From positions 9,563,424-9,627,423 of the forward strand of contig NC_089732.1 in assembly GCF_035083965.1 (NCBI RefSeq): a DNA stretch of 64,000 nucleotides, read 5' to 3'. Below are positions 49,505 to 61,700 of the stretch, piece by piece (within the stretch, counting starts at the first letter, position 1; each line of letters starts with the position of its first letter). The notes under the pieces were generated by a model that saw only the letters and a list, made by a program, of their open reading frames with translations, was not told the DNA's origin and searched no databases. Source of the DNA: Branchiostoma lanceolatum. Its lineage: Eukaryota; Chordata; Leptocardii; Amphioxiformes; Branchiostomatidae. Both the position numbers and the translations under genes were made by a program.

Positions 49505-50415
49505 GGTTTTATTTTCATTCTACAGTCGTTGTCGGCAATCCCCCCTGTCTGGGCACTAGATCTGTGTCAGATAAGCCTCAAATATTGCTGTTCAGGGGGT
49601 GACGATTTTTACACTAGGCCTAGATCCATGGAAAACGAGTTCTAAACTCCACTCTACATTTTCAGCCTTCTATCGCGAGAGTTAACTGAGGAAACTGAAC
49701 AGACCTACATGTGGGGCACACACCTGTGGAACAGTGCCCGGAGGAGACGGTACAAAACCTCAATTGTTCTTCTTAACTGCTAGCATCTGAGCTAAAGCAA
49801 CTCCAAAGTTTTAGCATACAGACAAACGGAAAATTCAACACCACACGATAACAACCTTGTGTGTGAGATGTTGGTGTGAGACTTGCAGTCCAACTCCAAG
49901 AGTGGAATTCTGTTTCGGACAGACAAGTTTCCCACAATGCGCGCCACAGGTTGTTGACTGGTGCACCCTGCTGGGAAAATGATGAAAGAGTTCATTAAAT
50001 TTGCCGGCATTTTCTTTCTTGTTGTAAATGGCGTGATAATAGCTACAGTACTGTAATTGAAGCCTTGAAGAACTCTTAATGATGTGACAAAATACTGTCT
50101 CCTAAAAAAAAAATAATTGACGGCCTTTGTGCTTGAAAAAGCGTTGAAACACTTCAGAAATCTTCTAAAATGTATTATAAGCTTAGAGACAATTGTTAAC
50201 TTAACACGTGTGCAACGTCACCGGCGCATAGTATTTGCGTACTACTTTGAGGTTGATAGGTTAGATAACGTTGACCGTGAGAAAATACAGACTGGAAGCT
50301 TCCTCTTTCTCACTTATTCATTTATTCAGATTTTGCACATTTGTGGACGGATTGACATAACAGGTGACTATCATCTTTTCAAGATTTCAACCCGGACCAG
50401 ACTGTAAGGTTTGAT

Positions 50416-50692
50416 CCACTCACACCGGGATGGACCCATACTCTTCTCGATCAGTCTGGTGGGATCTTTAACGTGCTCGACGTGTGGCTCTCCTCAAACA
50501 CGGGACCTCCATTTAACGTTCTATCCGAGGGACGGCCCTACCCGGAGCTAGATACCCATTTCCACCTGAGTGAAGTCGTGTAAAGTGCCCTACCGAAGGT
50601 CACAACGTCAACTGGACAAATCAGGGGACCCCGGATATGAACCCAGGACCTCTGGCTTCTGGGCCAAACACCCTGACACTGCGCCACCATTC
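50416..50692 (-). mobile_element. tRNA-derived SINE, copy 4
   Basis: Read on the minus strand, the head is GGTGGCGCAGTGTCAGGGTG then CCAGAGGTCCTGGGTTCATATCC, a good A-box/B-box pair. The body follows with CAAACACGGGACCTCC and TTCCACCTGAGTGAAG (as read on plus). This is the best-preserved tRNA-like head in the window. Confidence 0.88.
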
Positions 50693-51048
50693 GTAGTTCT
50701 GGGAAAATGACAGCACTGAGACGGAATTCGACCGGTTTCGACTTTATTCAGTCTTTTTCAAGAAACCGAGACGTTCAGCCATCTCATCGACTTTTCGATT
50801 GAGTCCGTGAGGTCAAGGAGATTAAACCTCCTTGGTGAGATACATTGGACATCACTAGATCACCTCAACGGAGTAAGACAAAAACAGCCATGTGTGCCCT
50901 CGGCAAATATTGCACAAATGAGAATTATCCTCTGAGCAGTGTCCCCTGCCTACTTCTTCTTCATTCTGTGCTCTCAATGGTGTTATAAATCACATAGACA
51001 ACCTTTATCATAAAATGCATCGTTTAACCTAGAAATTATATTTGTCAT

Positions 51049-51175
51049 CGTTGATGAAGGTTAGACATCCAGGTAATAAGATACGCCAAAAATAGTTACT
51101 CAAGCAACTGGATAAGATTTTTAGAATTTTTATCCAGTTGCTTGAATAACTATTTTCGGCATATATTTGTCATCG
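51049..51175. mobile_element. Foldback MITE, family 3, ends only
   Basis: CGTTGATGAAGGTTAGACAT...CAAGCAACTGGATAAGATTTT is followed at once by the reverse complement (ATTTTTATCCAGTTGCTTGA...GCATATATTTGTCATCG). An internally deleted hairpin of the family. Confidence 0.88.
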
Positions 51176-51392
51176 CTTTGTCTACTAGTAGGTTTCTGTT
51201 GTCTTTCTTATGTTCTCAAAATATGTCATCTATTGTGTCGGTATTGTTGCGATGGCTATGTCCTGTGTCGAGTATACTGTCAGTAGTTGTCGTCACTTTG
51301 ATACATTAGAACTTTAATCACGTAGTCATACAGACATTTTGTGTGACCTGTTACCTCCTCCCTCAGGAAAAGCAACATTCCCATTGCCCCCC

Positions 51393-52138
51393 TGCCAGGA
51401 ACCTGTCCTTCATTCTCGGTTCGTTTCTTGAGGGTGTTGTCAATCACATAGCTAGATATATAATCTTACCCATTAATCTTACATTTTTCCGTAATTACTC
51501 CGTGAAGGCCATCATTAACCTCCGACAGGAGGAGTATTGTGGTTGATCATGTCCGTACGTTCGCAGCTATAACTCACGATCCCTTTGCTGCATCCGTATC
51601 TAGTTCGGCATGTCGTCTGCTAGTCTGCGCGAGATGATGTACTTTTTTTGTGTGATATTTCATAAAACACTCCTGTCTTTATGGAATTATGGAGCAGGTC
51701 GTTGACTTCTATTGGTGTGATTTTTCTCTAGGCAGAGTTGTCGGTGGCTGTCTAGCATCATTTATCATTGCCAGGAATATGAGTGGACCCCTGGGCTCTT
51801 CCGCACGTCATGTTTTCCCATTGTTATGATAACCCTGGTAAAGGACGCGTTGTCTGCGACTAAAGACAAGGTTGCATACTCAAGTGATGACTTTGCCCCA
51901 AGGCTAATGACCTTGGTAATGACCCTGCCAGTTGTGTGGCAGACGAAGGCTTTGGAAAAGTCGATTCGTGAAGATCAGAGACAGTAGATATATTCTCAGA
52001 GCTCAGAAAAGCAGGATTGTCTCTTGGCGTCTTTTCAACAGGCCCCCTACTAACTTGTCCTTCATCCTCGATTCCTTTCTTGAGGGCGTTGTCAATCGCA
52101 TGTAATATTGGTCATTAATCATACATTTTCCGTAATGA
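51393..52138. repeat. Direct repeat pair of about 100 bp
   Basis: 51393-51497 and 52038-52138 share TGTCCTTCATTCTCG (or TCCTCGATTC), TTTCTTGAGGGTGTTGTCAA and CATTAATC.TACATTTTTCCGTAAT. About 540 bp of unrelated sequence lies between. Confidence 0.8.
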
Positions 52139-52424
52139 CATGTTTTGTACCTATTTGTATTATCCTTTTATCTCGTCCGCATCTGCACCAGTTTTGAACT
52201 GTTGTCATGTAGAACTAGGTGATAGATTACCCCGTCAGTCTTATTGTTGTGACAACAAATATTGCTGTCGTCGCCAACATCACAATGTTTATTGTCTCCG
52301 GGCAAAGGGAAAAGAACCCACGCGAACTTTCTCGGCATACTCTGTGGGTCATAGACCCTTGAAACGAGCTGGTATCAGAGTTCTTTGCACGCGACCAATA
52401 CCAGCCGAACATGGCTCCCGAGCA

Positions 52425-52632
52425 TAACCCAGGTCGGCGGTAGTTCGGGATCGGGAGCAGTCTGACCAGTTTTTCCACGCCTATCTTTATTTGGCGCCGA
52501 ACATGTCCTAACCATCTCCTAACAAGTAAATGACTTACACATAGCCGGCCATGCCCCCCGACTACTAGTTAACCAAAGTTGGCGGTAGGTCGGGACCAGT
52601 CTGACCAGTTTTAGGCCACGCCTATCTTTTAG
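52425..52632. repeat. Direct repeat pair of about 60 bp
   Basis: 52430-52490 and 52574-52632 both read GGCGGTAG.TCGGGA then CAGTCTGACCAGTTTT and CACGCCTATCTTT. The surrounding text up to about 52800 is rich in CTAACCATCTCC-like motifs. No coding signal. Confidence 0.7.
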
Positions 52633-53011
52633 CGACAACCATCTCCTAACCATTTCCCAACTATCTCTGAACCAGTAAATGCAGTAAACTCCCGAATGAG
52701 CCCCGAATGCTTTCTAACCATTCCCAACCATCCCGACCTCTAGCCGCAGATTGCCGAATCTCTTCTGACTGATCCTTGACCGATTGCTAACCCTCTGACA
52801 AATTGAAATGGACATATTCAGCTACTTCAGCTGAACACCAGCCGAACATGGATGGATTTTAAATGGATGGATTTATACTTGCCCTGGCAACTAGCTGTCA
52901 AGGTATACACGGCACACGTGTGATCTCTCGCTTTGTGACGGTTCACTACGTTATACGCAGCAGTTATACTTCAGGCTTTGTTGTACAGGCCAGTTTAAAT
53001 GTGCGGGTCTG

Positions 53012-53062
53012 CGTGCGTGCGTGCGTGCGTGAGTGTGTGTGTGCGTGCGTGCGTGCGTACTT
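53012..53062. repeat. (GTGC/GT)n microsatellite
   Basis: Alternating GCGT and GTGT tetranucleotides. Confidence 0.9.
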
Positions 53063-53547
53063 GTGGATATATATTTACGTCTGTCCAAAATGCATGTACA
53101 AGTGATACACCTTCAAACATTCTTCAAGTTATTCTTTAGTAACTTCAAAAGAAGCCACCTCACATAATCAAAAATATTTTTGTTTCGTCACCGAAATCAA
53201 AGAACACACAACGTCTGACTTTGCAAAATGATAAAAATCTAATGCCAAAAATGACTTGTCCTTAAAATATACATATCCCCAAGATATACCAATCACTCCG
53301 CATAGACATATGCATATTCATAAAATATCTACCTCCACGTTAAAAACGTCTAAAATTCATGGGTTTAATGAACACTAGTGCGACGTCCTTGTCATACAAA
53401 AGGCTCATCATAACGTTTGACACATCTAGGTTAAAAACTAACAACGGAGACAACGCGCCAGGAGAAACAAACAAACAAACAACAACTCACATGACAACAC
53501 GACAGGTTAGAGATAATTACATGTAAATAAATAATGCTCATTTTTAC

Positions 53548-53614
53548 AGGAATGTGCTGAATACGTTTACGAAGTATCTCTTGATACTTCGTAAATCTAT
53601 TCAGCACATTATTC
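53548..53614. repeat. Inverted repeat, compact hairpin
   Basis: AATGTGCTGAATACGTTTAC / GAAGTATC and GATACTTCGTAAATCTATTC / AGCACATT pair with a very short loop (CTCTT-like). MITE remnant or transcription-terminating hairpin; no gene is adjacent. Confidence 0.8.
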
Positions 53615-53748
53615 TAAAAATGTGCGTATATCAATACAGTCGTGGCAAATGTGAAGCTTTAAAGCTTGGTCTAGAAAACAGCAGTCCCCACACTCAGGAG
53701 AGTGTGCCTCATCGTGGTGCAGGGGTGAACTCAGGGTAACGCAGAAAC

Positions 53749-53800
53749 ATCTGCAATCCCATGCAATCCATCTGCAATCCCATGCAATCCATCTGCAAAG
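53749..53800. repeat. 21-bp tandem repeat
   Basis: CATCTGCAATCCCATGCAATC is repeated two and a half times. Confidence 0.9.
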
Positions 53801-54901
53801 CCATGTATATGGCAACCGATTACGAAAACGTCAGTGCGAAGGTCTCAACCTGTAGGTGGAGACTAGCCAGTGAGCCCCTATGCTCCAGAAGGGGCGAAAA
53901 GGATTAAGTCAAGTAAGTCTAGAAAATAGATGAATGGTCTAATGTCTATCTCTTTTGTGTGGTTATCCTCAGGTGATGTAGAACAATGATGATGAACAAT
54001 TAGACTGGAAGATGAGACATATATCGCACTATTAGATTGTTTTGCCGGCAGCATTTGCGCCATCACAAATTCCTTTGTGGTAGGATCTTTCACGTCAAGT
54101 TTCTTTTAAAAACGTCGTTTTATGTATCAGGAACTCACAAACACACACATACGGAGACAGGGAAAATGCACCGTGGAAATGCCTTGATCGGAGCAATGGG
54201 AACAAACGTTCAACGAAGATTCCTACATCTTATCTGTCACGAAGAGTCCTTTTCTTGAGGCGTTTTTCAACAGGTGGGGTTCTTACAGAAATTCCTGATC
54301 TAGGTTTGCTTTTATGCCCTTTTCCTAGGGCGCAATGTTTGACGCAAGTGTGTCTCGGCTTCTGGGCCTCCTCTTTGTGTGCCTCTTTTCTTGACCTAAA
54401 AGAGCATTTAATGATGTAAATGTTGTCAGATCAAATAACGCTAGCTGTGTAAGAAGACATGTTATGTAACTGACACCCTACACCCTCCTTGACCCTCATT
54501 GACTCTGTGTGTTTGTGTTTTGGAAAGCCATTTTAGTAACTTGCGGTTAACCCCCCTCCCCCGTAATCTTCAAGCAGATCTTTCGCTGGCAACTCCTTTT
54601 CCCAGTTGGACAAGGTCTTTGCCATCAAAAGATCTGCTTTGAGATTACCCCAAGCCCAAAAGTACAACAGTGAAAACTCTATCAGTGGAATGACTTTAGT
54701 TTTACTTAAGCTGGTTGTTCTCCGGACAAGAGTTCGTTGGACTTTAGGATGTACTAGTAGCATTCAAGTCTGGAGTCCATCTATCGACGTAACGCTAAAA
54801 ACACTAGGTTGCCAGACACGTGCTGTCAGCTGTTCATACAACATCGAACAACCTGTTACACCGTACCTTTGTCCATCCAACTCATAATGCATTGTTGTGA
54901 T

Positions 54902-54904
<3 letters not shown>

Positions 54905-54937
<33 letters not shown>

Positions 54938-54955
54938 TGCACACACACAGACTCG

Positions 54956-55014
<59 letters not shown>
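54905..55014. repeat. (CA)n microsatellite, compound
   Basis: Two CA runs separated by GCATGC/GACTCGCATACATACATA. Strand-symmetric artefactual open frames (TH repeats / VCV repeats) derive from it. Confidence 0.97.
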
Positions 55015-55015
<1 letters not shown>

Positions 55016-55286
55016 CGCGTACACACTCACACACAAAATCAGCATCTAATTTGCATGATTAATGAGGAAAATGTATAAATCTGCTGCGTTTGACATTGCA
55101 AACCGTATATACGTACGGAACTTTATCTCTTGTGCTGCCCAACTAGCAGCACAAGGATGTGATTGATCTCCTATCTAAACGCAGGGATATAGGTATTCAA
55201 AGTAAATCAAAGGATTCGTGTGGAGGGGCCTTTCAAACGCAGGTGACACCAGCCCTGTCTTGCAACTTGTCCGGAGATGTGGAGGT

Positions 55287-55634
55287 TTACCAGCGGTGAG
55301 CTATCTCTGATAACAGCGATATGGAATCCCCTCGAAATGGACGATAACCATAACCGTCACGGACTGAAGGAATATTATTCAGGACATTAAGCTCTGACCT
55401 ACGCCAGCCTGGGGTTCTCCGAGTCGGTGACCCGATACTAATAGAAGGAAAATAAAGAAGCATCTCCCAAACAGCATCCGGTTGGGAAACCGTATTTCCG
55501 TTGGGGAACGATTCATCGCTGTACGTATTTTCATAAGGTTGATAGGTCAGTTCAGCATGGTTTTCTTTGCTACACATCATTAAAGAAGCGGAAAATAACA
55601 AGGTCGTGTACCGAAGAAAACTATACCGAGGCAT
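55287..55634 (-). CDS. Candidate small secreted protein, 115 aa, unknown
   Basis: A single uninterrupted frame. The N-terminus looks like a signal peptide: basic start MPRYSFLRY, a hydrophobic stretch TTLLFSASLMM, then a polar segment. The mature part has two Arg-Arg pairs (near TPTRR-like and GWRRSEL) and ends AHRW. A secreted peptide precursor would fit, but I recognise no family and there is no supporting intron or homologue. The 5' third of the frame and its upstream flank recur as two decayed copies (55830-56030 and 56090-56350). Those copies carry a lost start codon (ATG to ATA) and an in-frame stop, so coding potential is confined to this copy. It could equally be a chance frame inside a repeat. 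Confidence 0.35.
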   Translation of the reverse strand: MPRYSFLRYTTLLFSASLMMCSKENHAELTYQPYENTYSDESFPNGNTVSQPDAVWEMLLYFPSISIGSPTRRTPGWRRSELNVLNNIPSVRDGYGYRPFRGDSISLLSEIAHRW

Positions 55635-56350
55635 GATGATCGATTGCTGTCAGAAAGACATTCGGTCTGCCCTCTAGGCTAGGCAGATTGTAGAATGCAG
55701 TCTATCAAACACACATAATGACAGCAGCATCAGCCTGTAATGAGCTCTATCATAATCCTGGCCATACAGCGGTACTCTCCAAGCAAAAGAGTGGGTCCGA
55801 CTGGTTTTTGACGTGTTTTTAGGCATTTTTGCTACACAATATTAAGGAAGAGAAGAATAACACGGTTGTAAAGAAAACTATGCCGAGGTATGATGATCGA
55901 TGTCTGTCAGAAAGACATTCGGTCTGCCCTCTAGGCTAGGCAGATTGTATAATGCAGTCTATCAAACAAACATAAGGACAGCATCATCAGCCTGTAATGA
56001 GCTCTATAATTATCCAGGCCACACTGTGGTACTCTCCAAACAAAGGGGTGGGTCCGGTTGGTTTTTGACGTGTTTTTAGCTTTCTGCTTGGAAACAATTA
56101 ATTGCTGTGCGTATTTTCATAAAGCTAATAGGTTAATTCAGCATGGTTTTCGTTGGTATGCAGGATTAAGGTAGGTTTTGTACCTAAGAAAAGATTTATT
56201 GCTGTCACTTGAAAGGCCATCTTTAGTTTACCCACTAGGCTGGAAAGATTGGAGAATACAGTCTATTAAACACACATAATGACAGCATTATCATCTTTTA
56301 ATGAGCTCTATAATATTCCTGCTCACACTGTGACCACCTAACAATGTAAG
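55500..56350. repeat. Three tandem copies of a roughly 260-280-bp unit
   Basis: Shared blocks in order are ATTTTCATAAGG.T.ATAGG, CAGCATGGTTTTC, GAAAGACATTCGGTCTGCCC, CTAGGCT.G..AGATTG and AATGAGCTCTATAAT. Unit starts are roughly 55500, 55800 and 56085. Units 1 and 2 each carry a half copy of family-4 foldback DNA at their end (GTTTTTGACGTGTTTTTAG). Confidence 0.85.
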
Positions 56351-58195
56351 GAATTGTTTCTCGTCAGCTCAGCTATAAGAGCGCTGTACTTTTTACCCCC
56401 CGGTGAGGTGAGAATGTCATCTCACAATGCATGCAGCAATTTTCACATAAACGAATGCCTATACATCATTATACCTGTACCTAGAAGTCTTCCATGTGTG
56501 AACATATTTCATATAATTAACTGTTTGTGACAATCAGGCACCTTTTTCTACCGTAGCCACCTTTTTAATCTTCTTTGCTGTAGGTATTTGTCTATTTTGC
56601 CTAAGATTAGAACCAAGTGATATCTGATATCTTTACCGATTTTCCAATCGCACAGTCTATGGTACAGAGACCGGACACAATGCTCGATTAATGACGATAA
56701 TTGATGTCATTAGAATTGCCCCTCGAGACGCAGCGAAGACAAACAAAAGATTAGAACTAGAAAAAAGGACATACACCTGTGGATAACGCCTTAAGGTATG
56801 GTTGTTTTGTAACACCTGACATACATAAATTGACAAAAGTTCATTGAATTAATCGGAACTGTTTTATCAGTATTAAAGTTGGTAACGATATTCCGTGACT
56901 TTTTATTGGGTATATAACGGCACTGAACCTTGATCCGACACTTTGTGCAAATGCAGCGCGGAAGCATAAATCAACAAGTGGCCTTGTGAGTATTTCATCG
57001 GTAATTGTTGGGTACGTTTAATATGTGTAGCGCTTCCCCAGTCATTACTGCACATGTATCAGTCTTTCGATTACCGAGTTTTAGCTGGAAAACAAGGCTT
57101 GATAATAGTAAAGAAACTTCTTTCATGGACGACCAGGCAACAGTTTACCCGTGTGTCTTATGTTTTGTACTGTGGCACGTTGACCTACATTTGCACCCAT
57201 GGGTTGACGTCGGCGTGATCAAAGTCATCAAGCCGACGTTTTTGGCCGGCATTACGGCCGATGTCCTCTCGACAGCTGCGCAATGTTTAGGGATCGGCCG
57301 GCGTCCACAGTCCACTTAGACATTCTTTTGACATTCTTGATTCCTTTTCCCAGCCTCTCTCAGTCTAACTCTCTCAACACCCTCTCTCTTTATGAAGTAT
57401 TCCAGGTTTTACCAAACTTAACCAAGTCGTTTTTCAGTGTAAAGGTTCAGTGACCGACTGTTGGCTAGGGCCGCTAGGCACACGCTAGTCAATCAGTATG
57501 GCACTCAGTCATTCATACTGACTGGAAATTTACAGCTTTTCAAAAGTGCACTCATCGGCAAACGCCCAGAGACACTCATTATATAGTCTCCACGGGGGGT
57601 AACGATCACCTGTTACACAATTTGTTTTCCAGGTCAACAGTTCAGTGAACTCTTGAACGCGTAAAAACGAATAGAGTGGTCTTTCATTACATGGGAAAAA
57701 CCGACTGAGAACTTGAGAACGAGCATATACTGTAGAGCATTTTATCCCTGCTCTCATTTGATAATAACATCTTATTAGTCAAAATGCAAGGTACATACGG
57801 TAGTCTTAAAGATCAGATTCCAAGACATCATATAGGATAATGCAACGACATTATATAGGAGAATGTATATAATATTTTTGTAATGTTAACATTTCTATGT
57901 ACATGTAACGTTATAAAGGTATCTTAGGTGTCAAGATCGCTAGATCTAATCATGTCTACGTTACAATGTGACGTGTACCATCATGGACAAGACGGTGGAT
58001 TTTAAGCCCCGTTCACCCTTGTGCGTATGTGTAATTCCATATTAAACATTGTAAATACGCAGCAGCACGCTCAAATATGTATATATGTACAAATAAGGAA
58101 TTCAGCTCATCCATTGCGAATGAGGTGCGCAACACTATTTTTCTAGCTGCGTATGTGGTGCGCATGTTGAGGGTATCCCGGACGCACCCAACTTA

Positions 58196-58432
58196 AACCC
58201 CCCTCTCACTTGACCCGCGGCACGCTGGCGGCGTCGCTGCGTCCTGAACTGGAGTTGTGTTACCTTGACTTTATAATGGGAATACTATTCAAAACGTATG
58301 GCCAAAAAGACAACTAAACACACAAATCTTAAAAAGAGTTTTTTTGTCGATGAAAATTCGTTGAATACTTTGTTAATTCGATCGGCCACAGCGACGCCGC
58401 CAGCGTGCCGCGGTCCAGTGAGAGGGGGGCTT
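58196..58432. mobile_element. MITE, family 2, complete copy
   Basis: Ends CCCCCCTCTCACTTGACCCGCGGCACGC and GCCAGCGTGCCGCGGTCCAG...GAGGGGGG are inverted. The interior has TTATAATGGGAATACTATTC and AAAATTCGTTGAATACTTTG. It has the cleanest terminal repeats of the family in this window. Confidence 0.92.
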
Positions 58433-58779
58433 TATCCTGGCGTACCTCCGACGAATGCCAAGCGTATTCCGTGCAAATTCACGATTTATTAAAAATGTGG
58501 CTGCTTCCCGCTGTTTTTATGACCACGGTAAAGATTCCATAGCGCGAATATATACATTTTGTCATCAAGGACCGCCTAAATGTGGATCAGCAATCACATT
58601 CATTCTATGTCTTGAGAGTACCCTGGATGTATGAAAGAATGAACTCACATGGACTTTATATATGCGTGTGAATGACCCCTATATCGTATGAACGTAGAAT
58701 GACTCCTTGCATGCTCTTATATATTTGTTATATATTTCATTAAAAAAATATTTGATTTCCTCAAACGCCGTATGCTCAT

Positions 58780-61700
58780 TCACACTACATGAGCATACTC
58801 CTGTTCATCACTTCGTCCCTTTCTACCAACTTCGTAATCGTTGCCCTCCAATTTGGTGCTGGTTTCAGTCCATCCACGGACGGTGTGGTACGCACAGTTC
58901 CGTAGGACGTCATCATCAGGTTTGACGTCATCGGCGTTTTCTGTTTTCCCTGGCCACAAAGACCGAGGATCGTCAAACGAGACTGCAGTGCCACTTCCAT
59001 CTTCAGCCCTTCTAAAACAAGACACAGAATAGAACATAAGAAACAGTTTGAAGTGATTCTATACCTTCTGGCGAATGGATTCTGAATTCGACAAAAAGTA
59101 CGACGACAAGAATGAAATAAAAGTAGTCATCATCTACTAAAAACAGTATCTCAAGCGACTTGATAAAATCTTAAAACAGTCAGACGTTTCAAACAGCATC
59201 CGCTGTCGTTCGTCAGTGACTAAAGGGAAGAACTGGAGAACCAACTTGAAGTTTTATACCAAAACTCTGAATCTATATATGTTAATGAGATGAAGACAAT
59301 TTAGGTATTGTATTCAACCTTGTTCTCCTGAGTTCTTACCTTTAGTCACCGACGAAAGATTGACTGACTGCTTCAAAATCTTATCCAGTTGCTTGAGTGA
59401 CTGTTTTTGGCATATCTAATTACCTTGATGTCAAACCTTCATCAGCGCATAGTCATTATCTGTTCCTTACTTAATTACTTACTTATCTTACTTACTGATC
59501 AAATACCGGATTACTGTAGATGTCAGTCGAGGACCTGGAATGTTCTCTGAAAGAATGTTGACAGCAAATTACCGAGATGAAGGATAACCATGCACGGAAT
59601 GTGGGTATTCGCGTGCGAAAACAAACACGTATTGTATTGAATAGCTATTTATAGTGCATTATGTGAGACATCCGACGACGACTGTCTTAACCAAACATTT
59701 GAGGCCATGCAACACGGTCCAGAAGATATTCTTTTAAATTTTGCCGACATCCGATATCTTGACGATTTTTTGTCATTTCTTTAGCTGTATAGAATAAGGT
59801 ACATACATTTCTACACCGTTTCATTCACTGAAAACTTATGAACACCAACTTATGTGTGTGACTGTAATATTGCGATAAGCATTTAGCAGTTTTCGTATTA
59901 CTTTTCTAACATGGGTAGTTTTAGTATGTACTGGAAAGTACGTTGCAATTTAGCCCAAGTGTGCTGTCAAATTATCAAATAAACCAGTTTATCATAATGC
60001 TTGGTACTATAATCAAACTTAAACAAATGTAAAGGCACACGAAATACCTTGCTTCCTCCACTGTCACTGTCCTGAAATATAAAAAGTCCTGATTAAGATT
60101 GAGCAGAAAAAGACACGTCTCAATCTGATCGAGAAATACGAAAAGATAGACCAAATGCTAGATCCTAAAATGATAAGAAATACAATATCATATAGCTGAA
60201 ATTAGATACATATCTACATGTATCTTGAACTGCAAAAACATGTGTCTCTATGTATTGCATCGTTCACTACTCACTCTTTTCCTCGCTTCCTCCGATAGAA
60301 CAACAACGCTAATATTAGAAGTCCGAGGAGCACCAACACGGCAACAGCGCCCCCTATCGCTGCATAGGTTTGGGTTCGTGCAACTGAGTCTTCTTCTTCT
60401 CCCTGTTTGTTGGCATTTCCTTTGCTTGCTAGATCCAGTGTTGTTGAATGTTTTAAGTTGTCATTATCTTCTGTGTTATGTCCAGTTGTTTTCAAAGTTT
60501 GAGGCAACGCTGAAGAGAAAAACTGCCCTGTACTGACCGAAGTCGTTGGATGTGGAACGTTGTCACCATTTGCTGTGTTTTGTCCAGTTGTTTTCGAAGT
60601 TTCAGGCAACGCTGTCGAGGATAACTGCCCTGTACTGACCCTTATTTGATCCGTAGTGTCTGTGGTGCTTACAAGTGGTTTCGTCGCCTTGGTGGCATGT
60701 TTGGGTGTGGCAGAAGTTGATACTTGTACTTCTGTTGCTGCAGTATTCACTGTCGTGGCTGAAAGCACAGTTGATGGTCTTGGTTGTGTTTTCTTGGAAG
60801 GAAAACTAAAAGGAAACAAAGTTTTATTTTGAGTAGTTGTAGCTTCAGGTGACATTATATCCGGGAGCGTGTTTGAAGCACGGTATACTGTTGTCTTAGT
60901 AGTAGAGAAGGTCGAACTTTGGGGGTGAACTCTACGTGTCTTCCAATATGTTTCTGTAAACATTTTAGACGTGGTAGCCATACTGAATGGGGCAACGTTC
61001 ACTGTTGTACCACGAGTTGGTGCAAAATCAGATTGTGTTATCGCAGCGAGCGGTTTTGTTGGAAAAGAAGAGGTGGAAGCAAAAACTGAAGTTTTTCTGA
61101 CCGTAGAGTCAGAGTTGAGTCGTACAGCAGCCGTAGTTGTAGTTTGTGGTGTTTCGATTTTTGTTGTTGAACTTGAGATTTTATCGGGAGTTTTCTGTGA
61201 CGTCGACATTGCCATGGTAACAGCCTTTGTTTCGCTGGGTTTAGAAGTTGTTGGTATAGGAAATTCTGAGGATGGTAGCAATTCAATGGTAGATGAAGAT
61301 ATGATATAGGGGCCACTTGTTGTCCTTTTTGCTGTGTTGGAGTTTCCTGGTTGAAGTTTACGTGTTGTTGTGCCAATTCTGGAGGTGGTTGCAATGCTTG
61401 TCAAGGTGCTCATAGTGTTGGTTTTCGAGCTGCTGGTTGAAGAAGAGTCAGGCTCAGTCATCTGAGAAGCCGGCGTAGTAACTGAAATTGGGGGTTTTCT
61501 AGACACAGATGTAGCGTATGAAATGTCGAGTGGCATTTCAGTTATACTTGTGGTAGTTAAAACGGAGGACCAGTTTGGTGGTGTTGACGTTGTCACAGTT
61601 AAGAGCTGTGATATGGTAGACGTTGATGACAGATTAGGGACCGATGATGGTGTAATATCAGTTTCTGTCGTTTTCGTAGAGAATAGTACTGGAGTGGTAA

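Larger units (their letters stand above)
37010..58779. other. Gene-poor, transposon-rich stretch
   Basis: 21.8 kb between the SLC45-B start and the 3' end of the kringle-mucin gene. I found no conserved coding exon on either strand. Content is MITEs, one SINE, a direct segmental duplication, minisatellites and microsatellites, plus a single candidate small ORF at 55287-55634. Open frames of 60-150 codons here mostly coincide with repeats. Confidence 0.7.

Noticed and set aside
50620-50692. Genuine tRNA gene
   Set aside because: The A and B boxes are present, but the head is fused to a SINE body found in three other places, and no complete cloverleaf with paired acceptor arms is evident.
55300-55370. 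Known neuropeptide in the 115-aa ORF (GYGYRPFRGDSIS segment faintly recalls SIFamide-type peptides)
   Set aside because: No amidation Gly plus dibasic site follows the segment, and the match is too short to be meaningful. Left as an unknown candidate secreted protein.
57005-57319. 104-codon plus-strand open frame
   Set aside because: Starts in AT-rich intergenic DNA and ends in a GC-rich GGCCG repeat-like segment; no signal, domain or splice evidence.
60271-60274. TGA at 60271 as the definite end of the kringle-mucin protein
   Set aside because: A GTGAGT donor immediately precedes it, and two downstream exons join in perfect phase. Kept only as a possible alternative isoform.
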